NCBI GenBank assembly: GCA_008711295.1
Contig: VUYV01000004.1
Location: 3,073,129 to 3,137,128, forward strand
Direction of reading: 5' to 3'
DNA from: Anarhynchus alexandrinus
Taxonomy: Eukaryota; Chordata; Aves; Charadriiformes; Charadriidae
DNA: 64,000 nt
Positions 26,206 to 38,369 of the stretch are shown piece by piece. Each line of letters begins with the position of its first letter. Position 1 is the first letter of the stretch. The position numbers and the translations under genes are program-made. The notes under the pieces were generated by a model, which worked only from the letters and a program-made list of their open reading frames with translations, was not told where the DNA came from and did no database searches.

Positions 26206-29200
26206 GGGCCGTACCCCACGCCTAGCTACTTGCACCTTGTACCACGCTGAAAAGACCTGCTCCCCCAAGCAGGAATGGCCCTCTTCCTCCAGTTGATACA
26301 TTACAGTATGACCCTTGCAATTATTTTATAAAGCAAAGGGAAGCTTAATAACCAAGCCTTTGAAACAGTGTGATTAATGAGGTCTGCTTACCAAAGGCAA
26401 ATGTAATTTCCCCTGGTAAGAGCTAGTAACTGAGAGTGATTCTCACAAGCTTCATGAATTTCTTTCGAGTTTCCAAATTTTCCAAGTGCTGGCTTTGGAT
26501 ATTCTGAATACAGACTGCACCCTAACATACCTGGTACCTGCCACTTTATGGAAACACATGCGAAAGCAGGCGACTTAGTGCGTCAGCTGTGTCACCGTCA
26601 CTACCCTGTTTTCCTTCCCAGCTACCTTCTATAAGCATGTCCACAGCACATCTAATCCACTGGGAATTTCTGCACGTCCAGAGTCTCAGGTGGCTTCAAA
26701 GCTCAGTGTCGTGGTCTCAGGTCCTGGCCCAGAGCTTTCTCCCTGAGGCTACAGTCTGACAGATCTGTACTTAACCTAATTGTGTGAATAACCACAATAA
26801 CTTTAATGAGAGTACTTAAATGCAAGGAGATGAGAGTGATTGTACCTGATTCTAAGGTAAAGAAGCAAATTCCTGTGTTGTCTCTATCCAAAATCAAAGA
26901 TCCCTGATTCAAAGTTTTGTAGATTTTGTCTGTATCCATGTTCTAGATGTATGTTCAGAAAGAAAGTGTTTCCAGACCTGTGCCTAGTCCATATCAGCAC
27001 AACGCGCAGCACGTGACAGTACTGCTGATTCTTAAAACAATTTTTGTCCCCTCTCTCTGCAAAAGAAATGAGGGAGGTGGGGGGCAACAAGCAATGCCTG
27101 GAGTTCATACAAGTGTTGGTGGCAATTTTCTGACCTCTGTCAGCAACTACTCGTTGTCCCAAGAAAACAAATCCACCCGATACCTCCCTAGAGTACAGGA
27201 AGGGCAAAGCAAGCTGGCAACGGACCGAAGCTGGGCTAATCTGCACTAGAATAACTGAGCTGTATATGCTGCTTGCAGAGTTTTCAGTACCTCTACAAGT
27301 ATGGACTTGGTGTATGACTTCTTTAGGTACCTGGTTTGCATCTCACCCTTCAACACAGAGGCATAATAACCATTTACACCAATTTACACAGCAGGGGCAG
27401 AGTAAAACACTTCTTCAGTCATTTGTTTAATGGCTAGAAAGGGCTTAATGTTCCCTGGTGAAACCATATAAAAATTATTTCATTTTGAGGAAACAAACAT
27501 CATACTCGTTCAGCTATACAGAGATTTATAGTTCCGAGTCTCAGCATGTAAAAGCTATACATCTAAATAGTTACTAATTTAAAAGTGTCGCTTTTTGCTG
27601 CTTAAGTGATAAAGGAATCTTCCGAAGAAATATTATGTTCTTTATCCATAACTAACATAGATTATAGGAGATCTGATGTCAGGGCATTGCAAGATGGGAA
27701 TAGTTATGCATTTGCAAAGCTATAGCCAAATATTCTAATGGCTAAAAGTTGATTCCCTGAGCAGCTATTAAAAAGATGCTGAACTTTCTCTACCTATTAC
27801 GTAGCCTATCTCTGTAATTCACATACACTGAACCCCCCAAATAATAAAATGAAATAATAATCACAGAAAAATAATAGAAATGGAAGACCAGGTAATCTTT
27901 ATTCTGAAATTGCTACCACGTTAAAAAAATAGTAATACTTTTAAAGAAGATTCTGGAGTGAGCGTTCTTTGCCTACAGAAGAGATTCATATTAAATAACT
28001 GAGCATATTAAGCCCTCCAGCAGAAACATATTCAGAAGATGTACACAGTAAGCATCTATTTAAGTAGAAATGCAGAAGTGAATACCTATTAGCTTTTTCA
28101 ATTTTAATTGGTAGCTTCCCTGCAATTCAATTTCCCTTCGGACATCTTTTGCCTTATAATTCCTGGGGTGAAAGAAAGGACTTCAACAATATCTTTATAA
28201 ATCTTACGGAATTTCTTTTTCTTCCCCTGGTTCTCTCCATATACCCAGTATTTCCCAATGTTTTTATTAATAATGACTTTTAAAAGAAATAAATACATCA
28301 CTAACTCACACTTAGCTTTGAGGCCCCGCATCAGGTTTATGTGACAAAGAAAAGTTTAGTACTAACTGTCAGCATTCTTTTCCAAAAGCATTTTAGCATG
28401 ATTCAACACATCATTTTAATGCGGAATCCCTGTTAGCCCTCACAAACCTCAACACTACAAGCAGCAGTGAGCAAGGCACCAGCTTGTTTTCAAAAAAGAC
28501 CTGCAGACATGTTTCCTCAAAATAACTTGGACTGATCCGCAGCTCATACCCTTCAGGAGAAGAAGTACTTGTCCTACTACAATACACAAGGAAAAAAAGT
28601 ATTAAGAATTCCCCACAACACTATAATACACGTTCTATAAGCACCACAGATCTCCAGATACATTTTTTATTATAGTAGTGGAATATATTTTTGCAGGCGA
28701 AATATCTAACTTCTAAAATCAAGCATGTTCCTTTTTTTTTTTCCAATAGGCATCTTGGCTTTTGGGTTTACTACATACAGACTGCAATAGGGAAGAGAAT
28801 AAAATGATCACTGAAATCTCCAGAAGCCCAGGGCACGCCACCAAACGGGAATGAATAACTGCCTGAAAATCCGTCCCATTTGGCACTCATTAATATCCTC
28901 CATTTTCCTATTTTTTTTCTTGTCTATTAATCAGCCTGTAGAACATTAATCCAGAGTACCACCTTGAATCTTGTCACTATTTATTTTAAAAAGGCCTAGA
29001 TTTTCCTCCTCTTCAGCTAGCAGCCATCTTATTTATATCAGAGAATCCGTGCCTCAGTCATGCATAACTAATTTCAAATCTTATTTAGCATCAAGTCTCA
29101 GAATTAAGAAGCTAAGTGACAGCTGTTTAATTAACTCCTTAAGCTGATTAGAAAGCATTACAGAAATCCCCCCAAGGAAGAGTTTATAACTGTCAAGAGA

Positions 29201-29834
29201 GCCTAAGGCCATGTTAATGCTTCTGTTTAAATTTAGTAAGCTTCTAAACCAATAAAGTCTAAATGCTTGACATCCTCATGGATGTGGTCAAATTCAGCTT
29301 TTTTCCTCGTGTTACCACTGCAAGGATAGGAAACAAAAACAACAACATAGAAGGGATTTGAAAAGTCAGAAAGCAGCAGCTGAACAATAAAGCCAATAGA
29401 TGCGTGTCTCTACAGGAGCTGCTGGGAGTTCGCACCATCTAACACTCGATTATGCCGGATTAGTACCCAACGCCGGAGTAAAGCTGAGCTTGCACCTTAA
29501 ATGCAGAGTCATCTCCCAGCTTCTGGTTGCAAGTACAAAGGTTTGTTCATCGGTTCTTAAAACTTAAATCCACCTTTAATGATAAGATTATGGCAGCTGA
29601 AGTACAAGTTTTAGAAGCAGCTGCTGGGGCGAGATACATGGTGGCGCAGAGGAACCGAAAACGCTCCAAAGCAAATTTCCTCAGTTGTAGTACATTATTG
29701 TCAGCTCTGAGCTTGCAAATGGCTTGAGTTCAGTCCTAAAATATCATAGCAGTTGGTCTGAAAGCTTCAAATAAATAAAATGGAATTCTGATTTCTTTAT
29801 TTGCCCTGTGGTTTCCATTCCTTTAGGATGAACT

Positions 29835-29852
29835 AAAAAAAAAAAAAAAAAA
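29835..29852. repeat. Poly-A run of 18
   Basis: Eighteen consecutive A followed by GAAAAATT. No retroposed gene body was recognised to the left. Confidence 0.85.
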
Positions 29853-32800
29853 GAAAAATTAGCTGCAATTCTTCTGTGTCCGAAGGAATAAAGGAACTGT
29901 GGCCAGAAATAACACACAATAATTTGTGAGGCCTTTAATATAAATAGAAGAGTTGCAAGGACAAGTTGAAATACTGCAACTATGAGAAATGATGGTGAAA
30001 CCTGAATGCAAAAATGTGAAAAGACTGACAGCCCTTCAAAGCGAGCTGGTTGGTTTCATGTGTGCACCTTTCATTGTACACAGTGAAAGCTGAAGACACT
30101 GGGAATGGGAGAGAGGAGGATATAAAAGCAAGTTAATCACGTTTAATTTGAGCACTTGCTACTTAATCAGTTTCCTTTTTTCCTCGGTACAGGCAAGAGA
30201 GCTCCACAATCAGATGTGCTGACACAGGGTTAAAAAGGAGCATAAACAGAAACCCAAATGCATGTTTCTCTGGATATATCTACCTGCTGGCTCCCAGTCT
30301 TCCACACAGCTGCTAGAGAGAGCAAAATGGATTTTTTTTTAATAGCAAGATGTGATTGCAAAACCATTGTTTAGAAAGAAATGGGTGGCACAATCAATGT
30401 CTGAATATATTTTTCATTCTTTCTTGTTCAGCCTGTGATTCCTTGAAAAGTTAAGACTGCCATGGAATGGGGGGGTGACTCACCTCCAGCCACATTCTCA
30501 CTCCCCCTCCACTGGGGCAGAATCAATGCTCACGGAGTGAGCAGATGTGGCAAGGATGAACAGTGAAACAAAGCCACATATACACGTAAGGCACAGTAAT
30601 CACAATTTTCCAGTTAAAACCAGAGAACAGTCAACAGCTGAGTTGTGCCATAGGGAAATAAAGAACATGGGATGATCACAGAGACTGTCTGCCCCTCCTA
30701 CTGTCAGACGTGAGGCATTCAGGAAAAATACCTAATTATAGTTAATCTGAGAGTTAACTTTTGCAAAGCCTTTTAGCTATTTTATATTCTTACTAATGAA
30801 CTTCCATCCCTGTGTAGATAGAACCTATCACTGCTAAGTTTGAGGGGGAGAAAAGAAAAGCTAAATACATGAGACAGTGCCGTGTGTAGTAAATAGGGAG
30901 AGAAGGAGCAAAATAACAGGAAGGTGTTACAAAGGGAAAGCGGGATCGTTACTAAGATGCCCAGCAGTGAGAGGTCTCTCATTACGCAGCCTGTGATGTG
31001 CAGTAAAAAGCTCAAGAAGGAAACAAATGCATCTTAGAAGCAAAATCCAGGTGCTACTGTCTGCCTCGGTGAAGCGAGGCCGCCCTTCCGGCTGGGAAAT
31101 TCCTCTGTCTCACGTCTGTCTGCTGTTACGACCGGGCAGCCCTGGCTTGGGGACACTGCCTGTTACTGTGGGATGCAATTCCACATCTTTAAGTGATGAA
31201 AAAGCCAGGAAATAAATCACCTCACTCTGCGGGAGAGAAAAATGCCTTTGCCTGTTGAGTCCCTTTTCCTTCCCTCTGTCTGCCTTGTGTATCTAGACTG
31301 GAATCCACTCAAAACAGGGATTTTTTATTTTTTTTTTTTGGTATTTGTGCAGTGTCCAGTCCACAGTTCCGATCTGAGGTCAAGCTGCTGAACCAGCTAA
31401 CAATAGGTAACAGTTTTCTTGAAGGTGAAGCGTGGCAAGCACACACCAAATGCAAGAACAAAGCAGGGGTGATAGGACATCGCCTCTGTTTTTGGTGCCA
31501 ACCGTTACTCACAGCCCCGCTGCTGGGATAACGGCACACAGGGCTTTAACATTTTTAACACTGACTTCACAGAGCAGAAGTGTGTCTTTTTAAGCCTGTA
31601 TTTTCCTGCTGAGGATTTCTGGGAGCAGGCGGCACGCAAGCAAACTATCTAGAGAAGATAATGAACTATTTAGCAAGGGGACAGTTTGTAATGTCACCAG
31701 TACGCTCTCCAAGCCGTACTGGATCTCCTTTACGCTCAGATAGCGGAGGAGTCAATTCCTCCCACAGAAGTTCTTTTTTCTAGCTATAGAGTAAATGCAA
31801 ATTTGAATTTGTCTCAGGTTTAAAATGACAAAGTCCCTTTAATGCTTTGATGTCTAACATTTAGGAATTGTGTTAGCTTACTTTTGGCAAGTCTTCCTTT
31901 GGTGTTTTGGTGGTTTGCAGTGCTAAGTAGGCTACCGTGATCCCAGGAAGCTGTCATGTACGTTGTCTGTTTATCAAAGTCAGAGAGCTATAAAGTCTGC
32001 GAATCGTCAGGCTGCGGTTCTTCAGAGAAATTGCTAATTAATTCACAGGCTCCAAACTGTAACTCCGTGAAGCTGCGTGTGCGTACTTGATTTTGGTCTC
32101 CAGACAGACCGCTTTAGCTGATAATCAACAAGGTTTGCTCTTAAAAGCAAGCAAACAAACAAACTTGGGGAGTATTTCCTCTTTGCTTTTCCTGAGCAGG
32201 CTGCCAGCAGGTTTAGACATCGTTGCAGGAGGGAAAGGCATGTCTGATTGTCAAAGGAAGACCTCTCAGAACCGAAGCCGGGAGATCTGGCCTAAGGTAC
32301 ACGAATACACTGTGTCTGATGCTGCTGAATTGCCGAGACTGGGGAGACTGGTAGGGACATGTCATGCGAAATTAGCTAAACCCAATCAAAATTTCACACA
32401 TGGGGTCAGTATCTCAGCTCCCGGATTGATGTGCCAGCGTGAAGGCTCTTTTGATTCTCAGGTCTGCAGTTAGGAAGCCTAATGCAGAAGTTTGGTGCCT
32501 GCAGGGGTTTTGGCTCTGTAAGGGGAGGACTATGGGATGTGATGTAGGGATTTCCAGCAACAAAATGAAAGCTCTAGGATATCACTTCAAAGAAAAGATG
32601 CCAATGAGACTCTAGCAATGCAATTTAGCAGAGTAAATATTTGGTGTGATGTGTAGCAGAGCCAGAATGACTGGGGTCAAACCGACTGAAACAGCTTTGC
32701 TTTCATGGAGGGAAGCATTAAAAACCCCAAAACAAATCACTGGTCTATTTAATGTGGTCTTTTTTTCTTCTCTTTCTTCTACAGCTTGCTGCTGTCATTC

Positions 32801-33458
32801 CCAGGGTGTATCCTGAGCTGCACACGAATCCTTCCCACCTTCCACAGTCCTAACCTCCCTGCACTCGGTGGTCTAATGGGAATCCCGAGGGGTCCCACCA
32901 GGGCACCCTTTCCCCATCTGCCACGCAGCTCCTTGGGGCCTGGCCAACAGGGACCGGGTTAGAGCAACCCTTGGCACGCAGAAATATCCAGCAGAGAAAT
33001 TTGACAGGTTTTTTTCTGTCATTCTCTTCTTTCCAGAGCCAGACAGCGCTGACATCTGCGTACTGCACACTCTGCTCCTCTCTGCGGCTGCTGCTGTCCC
33101 CGGGGCGGGTGACCGGGCAGGGGCAGGGCTCTGTGCCACCAGGGCCTCCCTCCTGCCCCAGTCCTCACTGTCTGCCTTGGCCACAGCCACATTTCTGCAC
33201 TGTCACAGCCAGCAAATGACGAGCTGAAAGAGAGCTGAGGCTGGGAAGGGTGGGAGATGGGGAGTGGGAAGGAGTCTGAGGCAGAGAACAGGGGAAGGGG
33301 ATGGGGACGGAGGGGGACTCCCACAGTTCCTCCAGGAAAGGTTAGCTACTGCCTAAAGAAAATACCGAAGCACCGTCTCACTTCACTCACTTTCACAAAC
33401 GTTACAGTACTTTGCAAGTTTCTGTATGATATGGTACACGTAGGAAACGCTGCAATGG

Positions 33459-33530
33459 ACGCCGGGCACAGCTGGTAACCGAAGCCGCGGCTGTAGCAGC
33501 GCGAGCTCCCCGCTCACGCACGGCGCGCTC
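33459..33530. promoter_or_regulatory. Small CpG-dense patch (possible mini CpG island)
   Basis: About a dozen CpG dinucleotides fall between 33459 and 33530 (GACGCCGGG, AAGCCGCGG, GCAGCGCGAG, ACGCACGGCGCGCTC), in DNA otherwise depleted of CpG. It follows a wider GC-rich zone from about 32850 to 33320. It could mark an unmethylated promoter or enhancer, or just a GC-rich repeat relic; no TATA box or initiator was identified. Confidence 0.35.
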
Positions 33531-34410
33531 ACACTGCATTAGCTGTTCGCTCCCTCCCACACAATCACACGTGGGATGAAACCTGTTCCTGCACTGACCG
33601 CAACTATTGACGTTATAGATTAGGAATACATAAACGAGTCAATGACCACAGTAGCTACATCAACTTCCTCTGAAAAATATCCCCAAGCGCTTATCACAGA
33701 GGTATAGATGATGCATCTTTATGCTACAGGGGAGCCGGGTTTCTGTAAAAGGCTTCCCCAGACTCTGGCTGTGTGGGAATCGGGCCCCATCAGAGTCCTC
33801 TGAGATATGCAACACAGACAGAACAAAAGGAGATTCAATGTTTTGTGTTCTGAAGAAGTTTAGATTTCTCTACTGTTTTACCAACAAACAAATTCACACC
33901 TGAAAACAACTTCAGCATCATCTTGTAACGCGTGGTGATGCATCTGCTGAGGTCTGTCTGCCAGCGCTTTATGCAGAGTTTTGTTTGTACTTTGAAGCCT
34001 TGCTGGGATGCTGGGAGACATTCAGTTATTTTCACATACCAAACTATCGCCATGAGTTTCCCTTGGTGACTCACGTTTCCTTCACCAGCCACATGTTTAC
34101 GCTGACCCGTCTGAAGCCCGATTGATGTAGGCAGAAGCACAGATGCAGCTTTTATTACAGATCTGCACAGAGGACTCCCCTCTGCTGCTGGCTTGCCAAA
34201 CGCTGCCTTAAACTCCAGCACCAAACCCACAGCACCCACTTAGCGTTCTGAACTTGAGGATCTCCGTAACCCAGGCACACAATGCAAATGCCTCATTTTC
34301 ACCTCAAAGTCCATGACATTTTAGCTGCTCTATTATCTCCTGTGATTTTTCCCAGCTTTTAATGTTTACCAGTCAGTTCTTCCACCAGCAGGTCCATGCT
34401 TTTTCCCACG

Positions 34411-34985
34411 TGTTATGGTTTGAAGAAGCCACAACAATTTATTGTTGTTTAGACACTTATTCTGTCACCCAATGACCCCTCCCCACAGGTGAGGGGGAAT
34501 TGGGAAAAAAAAAAGGAAACCCCTAGGGTTGGGATATAAACAGATTTAATAGAATAAGACTAAATAATTAACATTAATAATACTAAAGAACCAATATTGA
34601 TCCTGATACCAATATAAAATATACGAGGATTATACTCAGCCCATTCTATCCATGGGAAGCTCTGCGCTCCCAGCAGGGGACAACAAATGTGGGACACTGC
34701 GAGTGCTGCGGCTTTGGGAGGAAGGGAAGGGCTCAGGGCTCCGGCACAGGGGCAAGAAGTTCTCGGGATCACAGCCATCATAGAAGAGAGAACTCCTCAA
34801 CAAACTTTCTAATTTATATTGACTGTGCCGTTCATGGTATGAAATAATCCTGTTGGCCAGCATGGGTCAAGTGCCCAGGTCTCACTCCTCCTTGTCCCTG
34901 CACCTGGCTAGGCTTGAACACACTGAGACCTTGAAACCCACATACTATACCTGGCTATAAAGTAAATATTTTCACAAATTCAGAT
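34411..34985. mobile_element. Solo LTR-like element of an avian endogenous retrovirus
   Basis: The element begins TGTTATGGTTTGAAGAAGCC and carries landmarks of a widespread neoavian LTR group: the CACCCAATGACCCCTCCCCA block, an A-rich run, GGGATATAAACAGATTTAAT, and a later TTCATGGTATGAAATAATCC block. No viral coding sequence flanks it, so it is a solo LTR or fragment. The 3' end was not pinned down: a clear CA terminus and matching target duplication were not found, and 34985 is an estimate. Class (II or III) and orientation are not settled. Confidence 0.72.
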
Positions 34986-36473
34986 ACTAGAGTCGTCTAA
35001 AAATGGGCTTTTCCCAAGTATTAGAAGACACCTTACTGAAAAGTAGAATTACTAAAAGAGAAATTAATCCTGCATTGCTCAAACCAGGACACCATGACAC
35101 CTGAAGAGCTAGTTACTTTACAACCCTCCTTAAAATTCAGCTCTGCCATAGTGACTACAGGACGTTGCAAGTCTTAAACAGACATGTTTGTTCCTCTCCT
35201 TCCATCTCTGACAACTTCAGTTTAACTCTGTGAGGTCAAGCAAGACCTACCAGCAAACCAGGTAAATCAAGGTGCACATACGGTGTTTATAAATACATAG
35301 AGATTCAGTTCCCTCCATGTCTGCAAAGTACCTCCCAGAGAGGAAAGCCATTTAGCATTGTCTACAGTAACAACAATCCTAACACATTTATCCACCTTTA
35401 AAAGTTCTGCTATCCGTCTTGCAGTTTCCCAGAGGCGAAAGCTAAGAAGCCGTAAGGTCCGGAGAGCTGCTCAAGTCTCCACAACGAGCCACTGGCAAAG
35501 CCAGGAGCAATCCCCAGAGCTCTGCCATCCCCTTTCCCCTGCTGCACATGGAAAATCCTTATAGCAACATGGATGGTGTACAAAGCATGGTGGGAAGACA
35601 AGGTGAAAATGATGCAGTGACAATGAGAAAAAAGCAGATTTGCAAGGATGAAATCTGCCCCAATGTGGCAATTAATGTAAGAGAGAGAGAGCCAGAGAGC
35701 AAGGACCAAACTAGCTTTTCACATTTCTTAAGAGAAGAAAAGGGTTTGTAAGGAACAAGAGAACTCATGTTCTCCTGGTCACTGTGCAGAGGAGAAGTCA
35801 CTAAGTTGCCCATTCCAATGGTTCCTCACAGATTGGCCTTGTAGTTTTCATAACACATTCATATTTAGGAATGTCAGGCAGTAAGCTGCCCGAGCTAAAT
35901 TGGGACCACCACAGGGGCCCTGGAAACCTGCCTCAAAACCAAAAATTCATTCATGAGCAGACTAACGGCAGAGCAGCGGGGAAGCCTGCAGCCAATGGGC
36001 TCTGCTGGGTTAGTAATTAGCTCTTTATTTGAACTTTTAACAGAAACACAAAAATAAACAAAAGGGACATTCAGAAAAAATATGATGTTCCAGCTCCCAT
36101 ATGGCAAATGGGGCCAAAGTCTGCTCTGAGACATGTGACCGTGACCTTCATGAGGACACCATGATGCCCAGGGCAGAATTTAGGTCACAGTATGTCCTTA
36201 GAAAAAAATGCGTGACAGTGACTGAGTAAGGACGCCGGTCCCTGCCTGTCGTGGCTGCAGAGGCTGTACCCTCATGTCCCCATGGGTAAACCCATCCACT
36301 CGCTGTGTCACCCCGTGTGTCGAGCAGGGCATTAACACTGTATTTCTAGGAACAAAAGTAGGTAAGTGCCATGTAACCACATGTACCTTTGGTTATAACA
36401 CCGCCATCTCTACAGCTGAGGAGCCCCCGAATCCATCTCTTTGCATTTGGTCCCGGTAAGGAAATCTGGATGC

Positions 36474-36489
36474 TTTTTTTTTTTTTTTT
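36474..36489. repeat. Poly-T run of 16
   Basis: Sixteen consecutive T followed by C. No flanking repeat was recognised. Confidence 0.85.
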
Positions 36490-37654
36490 CTCATATGACA
36501 CAGCAATCAAAATTTTATTTCCAAAAAACTCCCTAGTTGCAAGTCCTATGCCCATAAAGACATTTGGGTGCCTGGATTTCAGTGGCACTCCTGTTTTAGC
36601 ACTTTTTCCGTGTGATTAGCCTGCGACAACAACTACTGCCAGATCCTTTGCAGATATAACTTGAGCGCAACTTTGCTGATCTTGCAGATATGCCAAGAAA
36701 CTGACCCACACATTTATTTCCCCTGCCATGCATAAAGGCTATAGTACAGGGCCATATAAGAATCTGAATGAAGACAGAATTATTTTAGGTCTGATGAAGG
36801 AGGCAGAGAAAGAAAGTAGTGAGCCCGCAAGCTCTGCTTTGATCATTTAGCCTTAGCAGATTTGTGACAAATTGTTTTTTCTGCATGAATCTGAACTGAT
36901 ACAGCTTTACATGAGTAGTTAAAAAGTAATACCAGTTGGGAAATAAAATCCCTAACAGCACCACAGAAAAGCAATAAACTTAAGAAGCAGTTAGACAGAT
37001 AGAAGAATGATCAGAAATGCTTTACAATAGAAAAAAATTAATAACAGAGAAAAAGAGCGGTTGGACACTTGTAAAGCTGGTTGTGGCAGGCTGAAAGCAG
37101 GGAATCCAAAAAGCCATTAGAAAAAAGACATGAAGAGCCTTGTAATAATATCCTGGGGAACATGCATGCTGCAGATTCAATGTCTTTAAGACTATATTTT
37201 ACGTTCTGCAGCAATTGTTTAATGTCTAATCCTTCTGGAATGATTGGTAGGGAACTTATGTTAGTGTCAGTCCAATGGCCTCAAGGAAATAAATCTGGAC
37301 TTGACATCAAATTACATATTTTGTACCCAGGACATTTGAAGTATTTTCCTAATCTGATGTACAGAGAGATCTGTATCCAATAATTCTTCTGATGTCAGTG
37401 CAAAAGTAACAGTTTCCTTTTCTTCCTTCAGCTTCTTCTCATTTTAAATATGAGAAAAAAAAACATATGAATAAAGCACTATATTAAGAACCAGTCATTC
37501 TATAATGATTATAAAGTTGTGAACCTAAACAGTTGTAGGCTGTCACCCTTGCACTGATAATAAATGCCATTATTTGTAGTGTGAGATGACTACACAGAAG
37601 GCTGTTTCCAAGGTCAGACATTTAGAAAGGACTGGGACTCATACTGTATCTGAT

Positions 37655-37700
37655 GAGTTCAACAGCAAAATTCTCACTGATTTTAATGAGTGTAAACCAG
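37655..37700. repeat. Remnant of a sauropsid palindromic (MITE-like) repeat
   Basis: CAACAGCAAAATTCTCACTG followed by ATTTTAATGAGTGTAAACC corresponds to the 'gcaaaattctcactgatttcaatgggagt' pattern with several changes. Confidence 0.42.
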
Positions 37701-38190
37701 ATGACTAACAGATCATTCATCTTGCTGTGATATGATAGTCCAGAACCTTAACTAAATGCAACGAAAAGTATCTCAAGGTCCTAGCCTCTTTTTGCAAATT
37801 TTGAAAATTAGGAAAGATATGCTCGAGGAAGGAGTTTTTTCCAGAAAACTTGTTCCGAGTTTGGAAGGAAGGGGAAGGTATGGAGCCTTTTATCAATAGT
37901 TTATAAAGCGCTTTATCTGACAAATAACTGCCTCCAGATGCCAATATCAAGCCTGGTGTGACCATCCATCACCTTGTTACCAGCTATACAGACTGCCTCT
38001 AGACATTTGCTCCTGCAGGAGCCAAGTTGATAAACGGTTGCAGTAGGCTCGGTACTGGTTCGTGACAAGCTTATTTATTGGGTTAAAAAAAAAGAAAATC
38101 TTTAGATGACAGCAATAAAAGCTTGGTTCTTCAAGGTGCCGCCAGACACATGGGACTGAAATAATCTGACTTTTGCTTTTATTTGCTTAG

Positions 38191-38369
38191 GTTTTCCTGT
38201 TGGTTCAAAATTTACTACAAGCCAGGGACCCTGCAGCTAAAAGCGGCACAAAGCTCCTGACCTACCTTGATAAAATGACAGTTCTGCTCAACAAAAGCCT
38301 GTTTTCAAGAATCAGAGTTAGTGTGATGGCTTGCACGGCCTTCAGCGGGATCTGGTTTGAGCTGAGTTG
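38191..38369 (+). CDS. Candidate coding exon, antisense to TMEM132; family unknown
   Basis: What is seen: a pyrimidine-rich tract ending ATTTGCTTAG is followed by 179 bases open in one frame only (59 codons plus two bases), then a near-consensus donor TTG|GTAAGTAAT. The translation starts VFLLVQNLLQARDPAAKSG, continues through KLLTYLDKMTVLLNKSL and ends ...FSGIWFELS. It is leucine-rich and amphipathic, like a helical (HEAT/ARM or spectrin-like) segment. The other two frames are closed by stops. The family was not recognised. It lies inside the inferred TMEM132 intron on the opposite strand, so it would have to belong to a nested or antisense gene. A chance open stretch between cryptic splice sites is the main alternative. 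Confidence 0.3.

Noticed and set aside
32087..32473. 128-codon open frame on the plus strand
   Set aside because: No domain, no convincing splice boundary, and translation composition typical of non-coding sequence.
35410..35813. Several overlapping open frames on both strands
   Set aside because: Multiple frames open at once indicate low stop density; no frame has a recognisable protein.
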